Positions 38,693-47,731 of a stretch of 64,000 nucleotides of DNA are shown in pieces. The notes under the pieces were generated by a model, which saw only the letters and a program-made list of their open reading frames with translations, was not told the DNA's origin and did no database searches. The first letter of the stretch is position 1; each line of letters starts with the position of its first letter. The stretch is from Neoroseomonas lacus (lineage in GTDB: Bacteria > Pseudomonadota > Alphaproteobacteria > Acetobacterales > Acetobacteraceae), in contig NZ_BMKW01000003.1 in assembly GCF_014644535.1 (NCBI RefSeq), positions 124,001-188,000 on the forward strand, given 5' to 3'. The position numbers and the translations under genes were made by a program.

Positions 38693-41161
38693 TCAGCTCT
38701 CGGTCGGCTGGAGCGCGGGCGAACCGGCACGGAAGCGCATCCGCACGGTGACGCCCTCAGGCGGGAAACGAAGCTGCACCTCGGCATTCGGGCCGAGGTC
38801 ATGGGCGAGCCCCCGTTCCAGCAGGCGCATCCCGAAGCCCCGCCGGTCGGCGGGCGGCGCGTTGACCGGCGGGCCGCCATTCTCGCGCCAATCCAGCGTC
38901 GCGATGCCGTCCTCGCCCAGGGTCCAGGTGACATCGACCTCGCCGCCCGGCCGCGACAGGGCACCATGCAACGCGGCGTTGGAGGCAAGCTCATGCAGCG
39001 CCAGAACGATCGCCTGGGTCTGCCCCGCGGTCACCTGGATACGGCCCGAACCTCCATAATGGATCACCCGCCCGGTTTCGATCCAGGAGGCGAGTTCGGT
39101 GCGCACCACGCGTGCCAGGTCGACTTCCTGCCAGCCCTGGTCGGCCAGCAGGTCATGCGCGCGCATCAGCGCCTGAAGCCGGCCGACGAACTGTCGCCCG
39201 AGCGTTGTGTGGCCGCCGCGCACCCCGCGCAGCGACTGCGCAGCCAGGGACTGCACCGTCGCCAGTGTGTTCTTTACGCGATGGTTCAACTCGGTCACCA
39301 GCATCTCGCGCGATTGCTCGGCATGCACGCGATCGGTGACGTCCTGCAGCACGGAGGAGACGCCGGTGATGTTGCCCGCGCTATCCTTCACCGGATGGCA
39401 GGAAGCGAGCCAGTGGCGCAACTGCTGCGTCGCCCCCGGCACCGGGCCCGAACAGGTGACATCGAGTTCCGGCCGGCCGGTCGCGAAGACTCGCTGCTGC
39501 GCATCCTCGAGCGGGCGCGCGAGGCTGTCGGGCATTACCTCATGCGGGTGGCGGCCGACATGGGCTTCGGTCGGCAGGCCGCTGATGGTAGCGAAGCGCG
39601 CATTGACGTTGACGAAGCGCAGCTCCGGGTCGACCAGCGCGAGGCCGACCGGCACCGTGTCGTAAACCGCGCGCAACTCGGCGACCGTCTGGCGTACCTG
39701 CGCGTCATTGACCTGCCGGGCCGCATCGGCGCCGCGTGCGTCGGTCACGTCATGGATGGCGCCGACCCATTCCTGCAATTGGCCGGCCTCGTCGGTGACC
39801 GGCACGCCGGTCGCCCGCACCCAGCGCCACCCCGCCGTGTCATCGACCGTGCGCAGGCGGAACTCGACGCCGATCTGCTTCCGCGACACCAGGGCGCGGC
39901 CCCATTCGGCCATCGTCGGCGCGCGGTCATCGGGGTGCAGCATGTCGAGCCAGCCATCGCCGCGGAAGGCCGGCGCGGTCTGGCCAGTGAGCCCGGCCCA
40001 ACCGGCGGCCTCGTTCCAGGCGCCGGCCGCGTCCGCGCGCCAGAGCACCAGCGCCCCTGCCTCGGCGAGCGCGCGCAGCCGGCGCTGGGCGGCGCCGGCG
40101 GCCTCCTCGGCGGTGGCGAGTGCGGCACCAATGGCCGCGAATTCCTGGATGGACCCGAGGTTCGGCAGGGCCGGCGCCGGCGCACCACCGCGCGTCGCGG
40201 CAGCCGTCGCCCGGGCATGATGCTCAAGGGCGATCAACGGACGAAGTATCGTCGCCCGCGTCCGGGCCAGGACCGCGAGGGTGATGAGGAGAATGACGGA
40301 CAGGCCCGCCAGGATCCAGGGCAGCAGCCATGGCCACGACGTGGCGCTGAAGCCCGCCGGTTCCCAGGCGACGAGGCGCCAATCCGCGGTTTCGGCCAGG
40401 TTCGAGACGACGTAGCTGACGTCGGCGCCGGACCCAGCGCGGCCGGTTTGGGCAATGCCGCGCGGAGCCGCCGCGAGCACAGACCAGTCCGGCACGTCGA
40501 TGGCGCTGCCGCCAATGCTGGCGACGACCCGCCAACGGCTGTCGAACAACACGCTGCGTTCGGGGCCGGCGGCAGCGACGAGGCGTTCGGGCGACAAGGT
40601 AATGGTGAGCACGCCGGTCGCCCGGCCATCGCGCATCACCGGCACCAGCAGCATGGGCGATTTGCCCGCGCTGGCGCTGGCGCTGGCGCCGACCGGCTCG
40701 GTGCTGACGCGCGCGCGTCCGGTCTCGACGGCCCATAGACCGGCCGCCACCGCGGGGGTCGAACCGAGCGGCGTGCCGAAGGGTTGGTTGGTATCGACCA
40801 GCAGGCCAAGACCGCGGTCCAGCACGCCGATCTCGGCGCCGAGCGCCTCGGCGAGGCGGCGCGCCGCAGCATCGGTGCCGGCGAGATCCGAGCCGACGTT
40901 GTCTCCGCGCGCCGCGGCGAAGGCTTCGAGGGCAACGCGGCGTGTCTCGAGCGCGGCATCGATCCCGCGCGCGGCGGCGGCCCCGTGCTCGGTGACGCGC
41001 GTATCGATCACCGTGCGCTGCGCCTCCCAGGCCAACGCGGCGAGCAACCCGGCACCCATCAACAACGGAACGGCAACAGTCAGCGCCAGCCTGACGAGCT
41101 GGCCCCGAATCGTCGTCGGGCGATCCCGCCAGCCGGACGCCTGATTCGATTGTGGTTGCAC
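38693..41161 (-). CDS. HWE-family sensor histidine kinase with two PAS domains
   Basis: This is an 822-residue inner-membrane sensor. TM1 (about 20-44) and TM2 (about 275-300) enclose a periplasmic sensing domain of about 230 residues. Two PAS domains follow (about 365-480 and 495-605; the second begins ELRAVYDTVPVGLALVDPELRFVNVN). The kinase has the HWE dimerisation motif ELNHRVKNTLATVQSLAAQ, the N-box HELASNAALHGAL and the G-box RGFGMRLLERG. The frame opens at TTG 41173; GTG 41161 has a better ribosome site (GGGGA). No response regulator gene is adjacent, which is common for HWE kinases. Confidence 0.9.
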   Translation of the reverse strand: MQPQSNQASGWRDRPTTIRGQLVRLALTVAVPLLMGAGLLAALAWEAQRTVIDTRVTEHGAAAARGIDAALETRRVALEAFAAARGDNVGSDLAGTDAAARRLAEALGAEIGVLDRGLGLLVDTNQPFGTPLGSTPAVAAGLWAVETGRARVSTEPVGASASASAGKSPMLLVPVMRDGRATGVLTITLSPERLVAAAGPERSVLFDSRWRVVASIGGSAIDVPDWSVLAAAPRGIAQTGRAGSGADVSYVVSNLAETADWRLVAWEPAGFSATSWPWLLPWILAGLSVILLITLAVLARTRATILRPLIALEHHARATAAATRGGAPAPALPNLGSIQEFAAIGAALATAEEAAGAAQRRLRALAEAGALVLWRADAAGAWNEAAGWAGLTGQTAPAFRGDGWLDMLHPDDRAPTMAEWGRALVSRKQIGVEFRLRTVDDTAGWRWVRATGVPVTDEAGQLQEWVGAIHDVTDARGADAARQVNDAQVRQTVAELRAVYDTVPVGLALVDPELRFVNVNARFATISGLPTEAHVGRHPHEVMPDSLARPLEDAQQRVFATGRPELDVTCSGPVPGATQQLRHWLASCHPVKDSAGNITGVSSVLQDVTDRVHAEQSREMLVTELNHRVKNTLATVQSLAAQSLRGVRGGHTTLGRQFVGRLQALMRAHDLLADQGWQEVDLARVVRTELASWIETGRVIHYGGSGRIQVTAGQTQAIVLALHELASNAALHGALSRPGGEVDVTWTLGEDGIATLDWRENGGPPVNAPPADRRGFGMRLLERGLAHDLGPNAEVQLRFPPEGVTVRMRFRAGSPALQPTES

Positions 41162-41298
41162 TCTTATCCCCAACAGGGTGGCCCCGCCCGCCGCCTACGG
41201 CGCTATGATCAACCAAAGGTTGTCCCATTGCAAAGCAAGTGGGCGTGAACCGCAAAGTCCGCTGCACCATTGAGCGGCACGATGCTACGCTGATCACA

Positions 41299-41769
41299 AT
41301 GTCGCGAATCGCCCCCCTGATGTCGGCGCTATGCCTGCTGGCCGCCTGTGCGGCAGAAGCGCCGGTCGAACCGACCCTTCCGCCGCCACCCTCGCCACCG
41401 CCGCGCACCCATGCCTCGCGTTCGGTGCCGCGGCCCCAACCCCAGCCACCGGCCGCGGGCCAATCGGCCCCCGACGCCGAGGCCCAGCGCGCTGGCGGCC
41501 CCGCCGCGGCTGCGGAAGCGGCGTGGCATGTCGCGCGCGACGGCGTGGTCGGTTGCGCCGACCGCGCGGCCCTCGACATCCTGCGCCAGGCCGCGGAAAT
41601 CACCCCGCGCCTGCTCGCGGAAGCGCGCGCCTCAGGCGGCTGCCGTACCACCTTCCGCATCAATGAATGGGTGCTCGTTGGCACCGAGGCGGCAACGGTG
41701 CGGTTGCGCCTGACCAATGGCGCGCCGCTCACCCTGTGGTTCCAGCGCGGCGAGGTGGTCGCTCCCTGA
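41299..41769 (+). CDS. Putative lipoprotein of unknown function
   Basis: This is a 156-residue exported protein. The signal peptide has a lipobox LLAAC at about residues 14-18 (MSRIAPLMSALCLLAAC). A proline-rich linker follows (PPPPSPPPR, about 30-50) and then a small domain (about 85-156) with a Cys pair (GCADRAAL and GGCRTTF) that could form a disulfide. Family unknown. ATG 41299 places the signal peptide at the very start; the frame opens 60 bases earlier. A palindromic element begins at its stop codon. Confidence 0.7.
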   Translation: MSRIAPLMSALCLLAACAAEAPVEPTLPPPPSPPPRTHASRSVPRPQPQPPAAGQSAPDAEAQRAGGPAAAAEAAWHVARDGVVGCADRAALDILRQAAEITPRLLAEARASGGCRTTFRINEWVLVGTEAATVRLRLTNGAPLTLWFQRGEVVAP

Positions 41770-41880
41770 GAGGCCGTTCGGAAACGCGCCATCCGGTGCG
41801 TTTCCACGTTCGGCTGCAGCCCGCACGCCCAACTCGGCCATCCATTGCAGGATACTGATCAGGTGGGGCGCGGGCCGGTA
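41768..41880 (+). repeat. Palindromic GGATACTGA element, copy A
   Basis: It contains the small hairpin GGAAACGCGCC (41780-41790) and GGTGCGTTTCC (41795-41805) followed by a degenerate long inverted repeat. The loop carries CAGGATACTGATC. It starts at the stop codon of the lipoprotein gene and may act as its terminator. Related copies are at 47732 and 52282. Confidence 0.6.
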
Positions 41881-41968
41881 CCGGATGTTCCGGACAGTAT
41901 CCGACCCCCGGCTTGTCGCGCGTCCGCCCCGGCATGACACTGCCGGCCGGGATGGGAACGAAGCACGG

Positions 41969-43525
41969 ATGACCTGGACTGCTGAACTTGAGGAATTGCG
42001 TCGTCGCGAGGCCATGGCCCGCGAGATGGGCGGGCCGGACAAGGTCCGCCGCCAGCATGACGGCGGCCGTCTGACGGTCCGCGAACGGGTCGACGCGCTG
42101 GTCGACCGCGGCAGCTTTCACGAGGTCGGCGCCATCGCCGGCCGCGCCGAATATGATGCCAAGGGCGATTTGCAGACCTTCACGCCATCCAACTGCGTAA
42201 TGGGCCGCGCCATGGTCGATGGCCGCCCCGTGGTGGTGGTCGGCGACGACTTCACCGTGCGCGGCGGCAGCGCCGATGCGACGATCCGCGAAAAGCCGAT
42301 CATGGCCGAACGCATGGCCGCCGAACTCCGCCTGCCGATCATCCGCATGATCGAGGGCTCGGGTGGTGGCGGCTCGGTGAAGACCATCGAGACAACCGGC
42401 CGCGCCAACCTGCCGGGTGGTGTCGGCGGCACGCAGCTCTATTGCCAGACCACGGCGAATCTCGGCCTGGTGCCGGTCGTCACGCTCGGCCTCGGCTCGG
42501 TCGCCGGGCTCGGAGCGGCGCGGCTGGCGGCGGCGCATTACTCGGTGATGACGAAATCCTCGGCGATGTTCGTCGCCGGCCCGCCGGTGGTCGCCCGGCT
42601 GGGCGAGAAGCTCGACAAGAAAGAACTCGGCGGCTGGGAGATCCAGTGCCGCGCCGGCGGTGTCGACGACGCGGTGGAGACCGAGGCCGACGCCTTCGCT
42701 CAGGCACGGCGCTTCCTTTCCTACCTGCCATCTTCTGTGCAGGCCCTGCCGCCCGTGACGCGCAACCGCGACCCGGTGGACCGGCGCGAGGAGACGTGGC
42801 TCTCGGCCATCCCGCGCGACCCGCGCCGCGCTTACAAGGTGCGCCCGGTGATCGAGCCGCTGTTCGACAAGGGCAGCTTCTTCGAGATGGGCCGCTGGTT
42901 CGGCCGTTCGGTCATCACCGCCTTCGCGCGGCTCGACGGGCGGCCGGTCGCCGTGCTGGCCTCGGACCCGATTTTCGATGGCGGCTCCTGGACGGCCGAT
43001 GCCTGCCAGAAGGTCATCCGCTTCATCGACCTCGCCGAGACCTTTCATCTGCCAGTCGTCTACCTGATGGACTGCCCCGGCTTCGGCGTCGGACTGGCGG
43101 CAGAGAAGACCGCGACCATCCGCTGGGGCGTACGCGCCATGGCCGCGATGAACCAGTGCCGCCAGCCCTGGTGCACCATCATCATGCGTAATGCCTTCGG
43201 CGTCGCCGGCGTCGCGCATCAGCCGGCCGGGCGGTACTCGATCCGTTACGCGTGGCCGTCCGCGCGGTGGGGCTCGCTGCCGCTGGAAGGCGGCATCGAG
43301 GCGGCCTATGCGGCGGAGGTCTCGGCCGCCGAGGACCGCGACGCCAAGCTCGCCGAGATCGACGAGCGGCTGCAGAAGCTGCGATCACCCTTCCGCACGG
43401 CGGAGGCCTTCTGGGTCGAGGAGATCATCGACCCGCGGGACTCGCGGCGCTTGCTGTGCGAATTCGCCACGCTGGTGCAGCCACTGTTGGCGCCGGGGAT
43501 GGCGAGCTTCACGATGCGGCCGTGA
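41969..43525 (+). CDS. Acyl-CoA carboxylase carboxyltransferase (PccB/MccB-like) subunit
   Basis: This is a 518-residue carboxyltransferase with N- and C-terminal crotonase-like halves. It transfers CO2 from carboxybiotin to an acyl-CoA. Typical parts are RLTVRERVDALVDRGSF, RMIEGSGGGGSVKT, GPPVVARLGEKLDKKELGG, VVYLMDCPGFGVGLAAE and IIMRNAFGVAGVAHQP. Acyl-CoA specificity (propionyl, methylcrotonyl or another) is not clear. The biotin carboxylase/carrier subunit normally encoded nearby is absent from the window. ATG 41969 fits the family start. Confidence 0.88.
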   Translation: MTWTAELEELRRREAMAREMGGPDKVRRQHDGGRLTVRERVDALVDRGSFHEVGAIAGRAEYDAKGDLQTFTPSNCVMGRAMVDGRPVVVVGDDFTVRGGSADATIREKPIMAERMAAELRLPIIRMIEGSGGGGSVKTIETTGRANLPGGVGGTQLYCQTTANLGLVPVVTLGLGSVAGLGAARLAAAHYSVMTKSSAMFVAGPPVVARLGEKLDKKELGGWEIQCRAGGVDDAVETEADAFAQARRFLSYLPSSVQALPPVTRNRDPVDRREETWLSAIPRDPRRAYKVRPVIEPLFDKGSFFEMGRWFGRSVITAFARLDGRPVAVLASDPIFDGGSWTADACQKVIRFIDLAETFHLPVVYLMDCPGFGVGLAAEKTATIRWGVRAMAAMNQCRQPWCTIIMRNAFGVAGVAHQPAGRYSIRYAWPSARWGSLPLEGGIEAAYAAEVSAAEDRDAKLAEIDERLQKLRSPFRTAEAFWVEEIIDPRDSRRLLCEFATLVQPLLAPGMASFTMRP

Positions 43526-43655
43526 CGGCCGGGGTCATGCCTGGTCACTGACGGCGCGGCAGCGCGCACGCCGCGTCGTGGATCGGCGCGAGATCCATGA
43601 CGGGCTGGCCTGGCCTCGCCGCGTGACGGGTCTGTCAGCGGCCGGCCCCGTCGGC

Positions 43656-44621
43656 TCACTCCGGCGTAATCCCCGCCGCCCGCACCACGTCCCGCCACTG
43701 CGCCACCTCCGCCCGCAGCCGCGCCTCCAGCGGCGCCGGCCCGCTCAGCACCAGCGTCGACCCACGCTCGGCCATGCGCTTCGACAGCTCGCTGTCCGGC
43801 GCAGCGAGCGGCGCCAGTTCCGCGTTGATCCGCTGCACCACCTCCGGCGCCGTCTGCTTTGCGGCGAACAGCCCGAACCAGAAGGGCACCGCGAACCCCG
43901 GCACCTGCTCCCCGATCGCCGGCACGTCGGGCAGCAGCGGTGCGCGCGTCGCGGTCGAGACGCCGATCGCCCGCGCGGTGCCGGCGCGGATATGTTCCAG
44001 CGCGATCGACAGGTCGCCGACGAAGGCGTCGATATCGCCCGCCAGCAACGCCGTCATCACCAGCCCGGCGCCGCGATAGGGCACGTGCAGCAGTTCGATG
44101 CCCGCCTTCTGCATCAGCAGGGCGGAGGTGAGATGCGTCGCCGAGCCGGTGCCGGAACTGCCCACCGAAACCCGCCCCGGCGCCTCGCGCGCCCGGGCGA
44201 GGAAGTCGGCGAGGTTCGCCGGCCCATTGGCGCGCACGACATAGACCAACGGCGCCTCCGTCACGATCGTCACCGGCAGCAGGTCGGTGAAGGGATCGAA
44301 GCCGAGATTGAGCTTCAGCGCCGGCAGCGTCGCGATGGAATTCGAGGTGATGAGGAAGGTGTGCCCATCCGTCGCATGCGCGACGAACTGCATGCCGACC
44401 TGTCCGCCAGCCCCGGCGCGACTGTCATAGACCACCGGCTGGCCGAGCCGTGGCGTCAGGTAGTCCACGAAATACCGCGCCGGCACATCCTGCGGCCCAC
44501 CGGGTGCGAAGGGGCTGATCAGCCGCACTGGCCGGTTCGGCCAGGCGGGTGCCTGCGCGAAGGCCGGCGCGGCGAGGCCGGCGACCAGCGCGGCGCCAAT
44601 GCTGCGGCGTGTGATGTCCAT
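43656..44621 (-). CDS. Bug/TctC-family substrate-binding protein (internal start of the fused ORF)
   Basis: If translated from ATG 44621 this is a normal 321-residue Bug receptor. It has a signal peptide with an RR pair (MDITRRS, cleavage near AFAQA), then WPNRPVRLISPFAPGGPQD, LLHVPYRGAGLVMTALLAGDID, LLPDVPAIGEQVPGF and FWFGLFAAKQTAPE. A ribosome site AGGGAG (44635-44630) lies eight bases upstream. A TGA in another frame overlaps this site, as if the previous gene once ended there. The entry is an alternative to, not an addition to, the full-length fused product. Confidence 0.6.
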   Translation of the reverse strand: MDITRRSIGAALVAGLAAPAFAQAPAWPNRPVRLISPFAPGGPQDVPARYFVDYLTPRLGQPVVYDSRAGAGGQVGMQFVAHATDGHTFLITSNSIATLPALKLNLGFDPFTDLLPVTIVTEAPLVYVVRANGPANLADFLARAREAPGRVSVGSSGTGSATHLTSALLMQKAGIELLHVPYRGAGLVMTALLAGDIDAFVGDLSIALEHIRAGTARAIGVSTATRAPLLPDVPAIGEQVPGFAVPFWFGLFAAKQTAPEVVQRINAELAPLAAPDSELSKRMAERGSTLVLSGPAPLEARLRAEVAQWRDVVRAAGITPE

Positions 44622-45542
44622 GCGTGTCACTCCCTGATATTTCTTGTCGTTGTCGGCCGGGACGATCTCGTCCCAACGGGGCAGGCGGCGGTCTTCGATC
44701 GGCACCAGCCAGGGCTGGTGGTTGCCGTGATGGATCACCTGCGCGGGCAGCAGGATCTCGCGCGGAATGGGCTCGCCGCGCAGGTGGCGCAGCGCGGCCA
44801 TGGCGCAGGCGGCGCCCATGCGGAAGCCGTCATAGTCGATGCTGGCGAGCAGCCGCCCCGCGGCGATCGCCTGCGCCGCCGGAATGGTGCCGTTGATGCC
44901 GGTGACCAGCGCGCGCCGCCCGGCGGCCTCCAGCGCATCGATCGCACCAAGCGCCATCAGGTCGTTGGTGCAGATCACGCCATCGATGCGCGGATGGCGC
45001 GCGAGCAGCGCGGCCATCGCTTCCCGCCCCGGTTCGCGCAGGTAGCGCCCCGGCGCGCTGTCCAGCAGATGCAGGCCGGGATGGCCGGCCAACGCCGCGC
45101 GGAAACCGCGGCCGCGATCGCGGCTGGTCGGCGCGCTGTCCGGGCCCTCGATCAGCACGACCTCGCCCTGGCCGCCCAACGCCTCGGCCATAGCGCCGAC
45201 CGCCGCGCGCCCCATCGCCACGTCATCGGCGCCGACGAAGCAGGCGAAATCCCCCGCCATCCGATTGACGAAGCCGATGAAGGGAATGCCGCGTGCCCGC
45301 GCCGCCGCGACCGGGCCTTCCAGCAGCCGGTCATCGGCCGGCGCGAAGATGATCGCATCCGGCGCTTCCTCGACGACGGCCGCGAGCAGCGCGATCTGCT
45401 CGCCCGGATCATCGGGGGTGGCGGGGGCATGCCGTGTCGCACTCGCCCCCTCGGCCCCTGCCGCCCGCTCCACGCCGAGCAGGAAGGCCTGGTAGTTCGG
45501 GTTCACCCCGTTCTTGGTGAAGGCGGCGAGGCGGGGTGCCAC
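43656..45542 (-). CDS. Fused ORF: sugar-binding-like domain plus Bug/TctC substrate-binding protein
   Basis: One open frame of 628 codons runs without a stop. Residues 1-300 look like a LacI/ribose-binding-type periplasmic binding domain: TKNGVNPNYQAFLLGVERAA, DAIIFAPAD, EVVLIEGPDSAPTSRDRGRG, DGVICTNDLMALGAIDAL and ASIDYDGFRMG. It has no signal peptide and no DNA-binding domain. From residue 308 a complete Bug receptor follows, beginning with its own signal peptide (MDITRRSIGAALVAG...FAQA). The GTG start lies directly after the stop of the upstream Bug gene. It may be a real fusion, or two genes whose separating stop was lost; see the internal start entry. Confidence 0.65.
   Translation of the reverse strand: MAPRLAAFTKNGVNPNYQAFLLGVERAAGAEGASATRHAPATPDDPGEQIALLAAVVEEAPDAIIFAPADDRLLEGPVAAARARGIPFIGFVNRMAGDFACFVGADDVAMGRAAVGAMAEALGGQGEVVLIEGPDSAPTSRDRGRGFRAALAGHPGLHLLDSAPGRYLREPGREAMAALLARHPRIDGVICTNDLMALGAIDALEAAGRRALVTGINGTIPAAQAIAAGRLLASIDYDGFRMGAACAMAALRHLRGEPIPREILLPAQVIHHGNHQPWLVPIEDRRLPRWDEIVPADNDKKYQGVTRMDITRRSIGAALVAGLAAPAFAQAPAWPNRPVRLISPFAPGGPQDVPARYFVDYLTPRLGQPVVYDSRAGAGGQVGMQFVAHATDGHTFLITSNSIATLPALKLNLGFDPFTDLLPVTIVTEAPLVYVVRANGPANLADFLARAREAPGRVSVGSSGTGSATHLTSALLMQKAGIELLHVPYRGAGLVMTALLAGDIDAFVGDLSIALEHIRAGTARAIGVSTATRAPLLPDVPAIGEQVPGFAVPFWFGLFAAKQTAPEVVQRINAELAPLAAPDSELSKRMAERGSTLVLSGPAPLEARLRAEVAQWRDVVRAAGITPE
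44630..44635 (-). promoter_or_regulatory. Internal ribosome binding site in the fused binding-protein ORF
   Basis: AGGGAG on the minus strand lies eight bases before the in-frame ATG at 44621 that opens a complete signal peptide. It argues that the Bug part can be made as a separate protein. Confidence 0.5.
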
Positions 45543-45546
45543 GCCC

Positions 45547-46500
45547 TCAATCCGCGCGAATGCCGGCGGAACGGATCACCTCGCCCCATGACCGCAGATC
45601 GGCCGCGATGCGGGCGTTGAAGGTGCGTGTGTCCTCGAAATGCGGCGTCAGCCCATTGGCCAGCAGGCGTTCGCGCAAGGCCGGGTTTTCCAGCCCCTTG
45701 CGGGTGGCTTCCGACCATTGCGCCAGGACGTCCTCGCTGATGCCGCGCGGGCCGCAGACGCCGAACCAACCTGCCATCTGCAGCCCCGGCACGAAGGCCG
45801 AGATCGGCCGCACATCCGGGAACAGCGGCGAGCCCGCATCGTCGCCCATGGCGAGCACACGCAATTCGCCGCCGCGAACCTGGCTCATGACATCACCGAG
45901 GTTGGTGATCATGAAGTCGACGCGACCGCCGAGGATGTCGACGATCGCCGGCGTCGCCCCGCGATAGGGTGCATGGACGATGTCGAGCCCCGCCCGCGCC
46001 TTCAGCAATTCCACCGACAGATGCTGCGCCGACCCCACCCCGGCCGAGGCATAGGTCATGCTACCCGGCCGCGCCCGCGCCGACGCCATCAGGGCGGGCA
46101 CATCGGCGATCGGCCCGCGCGCTGCGACCACCAGCGCATAGGTGGACAACGCGACATCGCTGATGCCCAACAACTCGGTGCGCGGGTCGATCGGCATGGA
46201 CACGCCCGGCAGGTTCGGCGTGATGGTCATGGTGCCCATCGGGCATTGCAGCACGGTCATCCCGTCGGGCGTGGCGCGCGCGACCACCTCGGCGCCGATC
46301 AGCCCATTGGCGCCGGTGCGGTTTTCCACCACGCCGCGCGCGCCCAGATGCGGGACGATATATTCGGCGATGAGACGGGCCATCAGGTCGCCGGTGCCGC
46401 CGGCGGCATAGCCGGAAATGACGCGGACGGTGCGTTCTTGGGCGGCTGCCGGAAGGGCAAGGCACGCCGCCGCGACGGCGGCCAGCAGGATACGGCGCAT
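45547..46500 (-). CDS. Bug/TctC-family substrate-binding protein
   Basis: This is a 317-residue periplasmic receptor with signal peptide MRRILLAAVAAACLALPAAAQ. Family motifs are RVISGYAAGGTGDLMARL, VVENRTGANGLIGAE, DIVHAPYRGATPAIVDILGGRVD and GWFGVCGPRG. The stop is four bases before the GTG of the fused sugar-binding/Bug ORF, so the two are one operon. The homocysteine methyltransferase-like gene is divergent upstream. Confidence 0.9.
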   Translation of the reverse strand: MRRILLAAVAAACLALPAAAQERTVRVISGYAAGGTGDLMARLIAEYIVPHLGARGVVENRTGANGLIGAEVVARATPDGMTVLQCPMGTMTITPNLPGVSMPIDPRTELLGISDVALSTYALVVAARGPIADVPALMASARARPGSMTYASAGVGSAQHLSVELLKARAGLDIVHAPYRGATPAIVDILGGRVDFMITNLGDVMSQVRGGELRVLAMGDDAGSPLFPDVRPISAFVPGLQMAGWFGVCGPRGISEDVLAQWSEATRKGLENPALRERLLANGLTPHFEDTRTFNARIAADLRSWGEVIRSAGIRAD

Positions 46501-46745
46501 GGATCGTTGTTTCCCCAGAGTGTTCGTTGCCGGCAGCCTAGCCGGGCTTTCGCCGCGCTGGAAACGGTTGGCACCGAATGGCGGAACAATCGCGACATGG
46601 CATGGAAGTTTCGATGTTGCATCGTGTCGGCTGCCGGTAGTTTCCGGCTCGTCGCCGGCGTGGCGCCCTGCCGTTCTGCGTGCCGGTCTCCCGTCGATGA
46701 CGACCAACTGCACGGCGAAGCAACAACGGATCGGGAGCCCAGGAC

Positions 46746-47687
46746 ATGCCGTATCGTGATGCATTGCCCCAGCTTGCGGGTCGCCTGTTCGTCACCGATG
46801 GCGGCCTCGAGACGACCCTCATCTTCCATGACGGGATCGACCTGCCGCATTTTGCGGCCTTCCCGCTGCTCGACCGGCCCGAGGGCAGGGCCGCTCTGCG
46901 GCGCTACTACAACAGCTATGGCGCCGCGGCGGACCGCAGCGGCGCCGGCTGCCTGCTCGACACGCCAACCTTCCGCGCGAGCCCGGACTGGGCCGCGTTG
47001 GTCGGCTATGACCAGGCCGCGCTGCAGAGGGTCATCGCCGATGCGGTTTCGCTATTGCAGGAGATCCGTACGGCCTGGGAGACGCCCGACCGGCCCATCG
47101 TCATCAACGGGGCCATCGGGCCGCGCGGCGACGGCTATTCGGCGGAGGCGACGATGGACGCCGCGACGGCCGAGGCCTTCCATGCGCCGCAGGTCCGCAG
47201 CTATGCCGAAGCGGGCGCCGACCTCGTCATGGCGCAGACCATGACCCATGCTGGGGAGGCGATCGGCATCGTGCGCGCTGCCGCGCAGGCCCGTATTCCG
47301 TCGGTGGTCTCGTTCACCGTGGAAACCGATGGCCGGCTGCCCGATGGCTCGTCACTGCGTGCCGCGATCGAGGCGGTGGATGCGGCGACGGGCGCCGCGC
47401 CGGCGCACTACCTGGTGAATTGCGCGCATCCGACCCATGTGGCGCCGGCGCTTGCCGGTGGCGGCGGCTGGATCGCGCGGCTCGGCGGCATCCGGGCCAA
47501 CCCGTCGCCGAAGAGCCACGCCGAACTCAATGAATCGACGACGCTCGAGGATGGCGACCCGGATGAACTGGCCGGCCTGCTGGCCACCTTGCGCCGCCAA
47601 CACCGCCATTTCTGCGTGATGGGCGGGTGCTGCGGGTCCGACCATCGGCACGCCGAGCGCATTGGCCTCGTCTGCGGGCAGGCCTGA
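46746..47687 (+). CDS. Homocysteine S-methyltransferase family protein
   Basis: This 313-residue zinc-dependent methyltransferase barrel probably transfers a methyl group from a donor such as S-methylmethionine to a thiol like homocysteine. The start TDGGLETTLIFHDGIDLPHF is typical. The zinc cysteines are in LVNCAHPTH and in VMGGCCGSDHRH near the C-terminus. It stands alone, divergent from the Bug operon and convergent with leuB. The true acceptor is uncertain, as this family is broad. Confidence 0.87.
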   Translation: MPYRDALPQLAGRLFVTDGGLETTLIFHDGIDLPHFAAFPLLDRPEGRAALRRYYNSYGAAADRSGAGCLLDTPTFRASPDWAALVGYDQAALQRVIADAVSLLQEIRTAWETPDRPIVINGAIGPRGDGYSAEATMDAATAEAFHAPQVRSYAEAGADLVMAQTMTHAGEAIGIVRAAAQARIPSVVSFTVETDGRLPDGSSLRAAIEAVDAATGAAPAHYLVNCAHPTHVAPALAGGGGWIARLGGIRANPSPKSHAELNESTTLEDGDPDELAGLLATLRRQHRHFCVMGGCCGSDHRHAERIGLVCGQA

Positions 47688-47731
47688 GGGCAACGGGGCG
47701 GTTCTCCGGCGCCTGAACGGGCATCGTCTGT

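Noticed and set aside
43191-45620. 809-codon + strand frame opposite the binding-protein operon
   Set aside because: Arg/His/Gly-rich low-complexity translation and complete overlap with recognisable binding proteins on the other strand.
46501-46745. Possible SAM-type riboswitch before the homocysteine methyltransferase-like gene
   Set aside because: No conserved riboswitch core could be recognised by eye in this leader.
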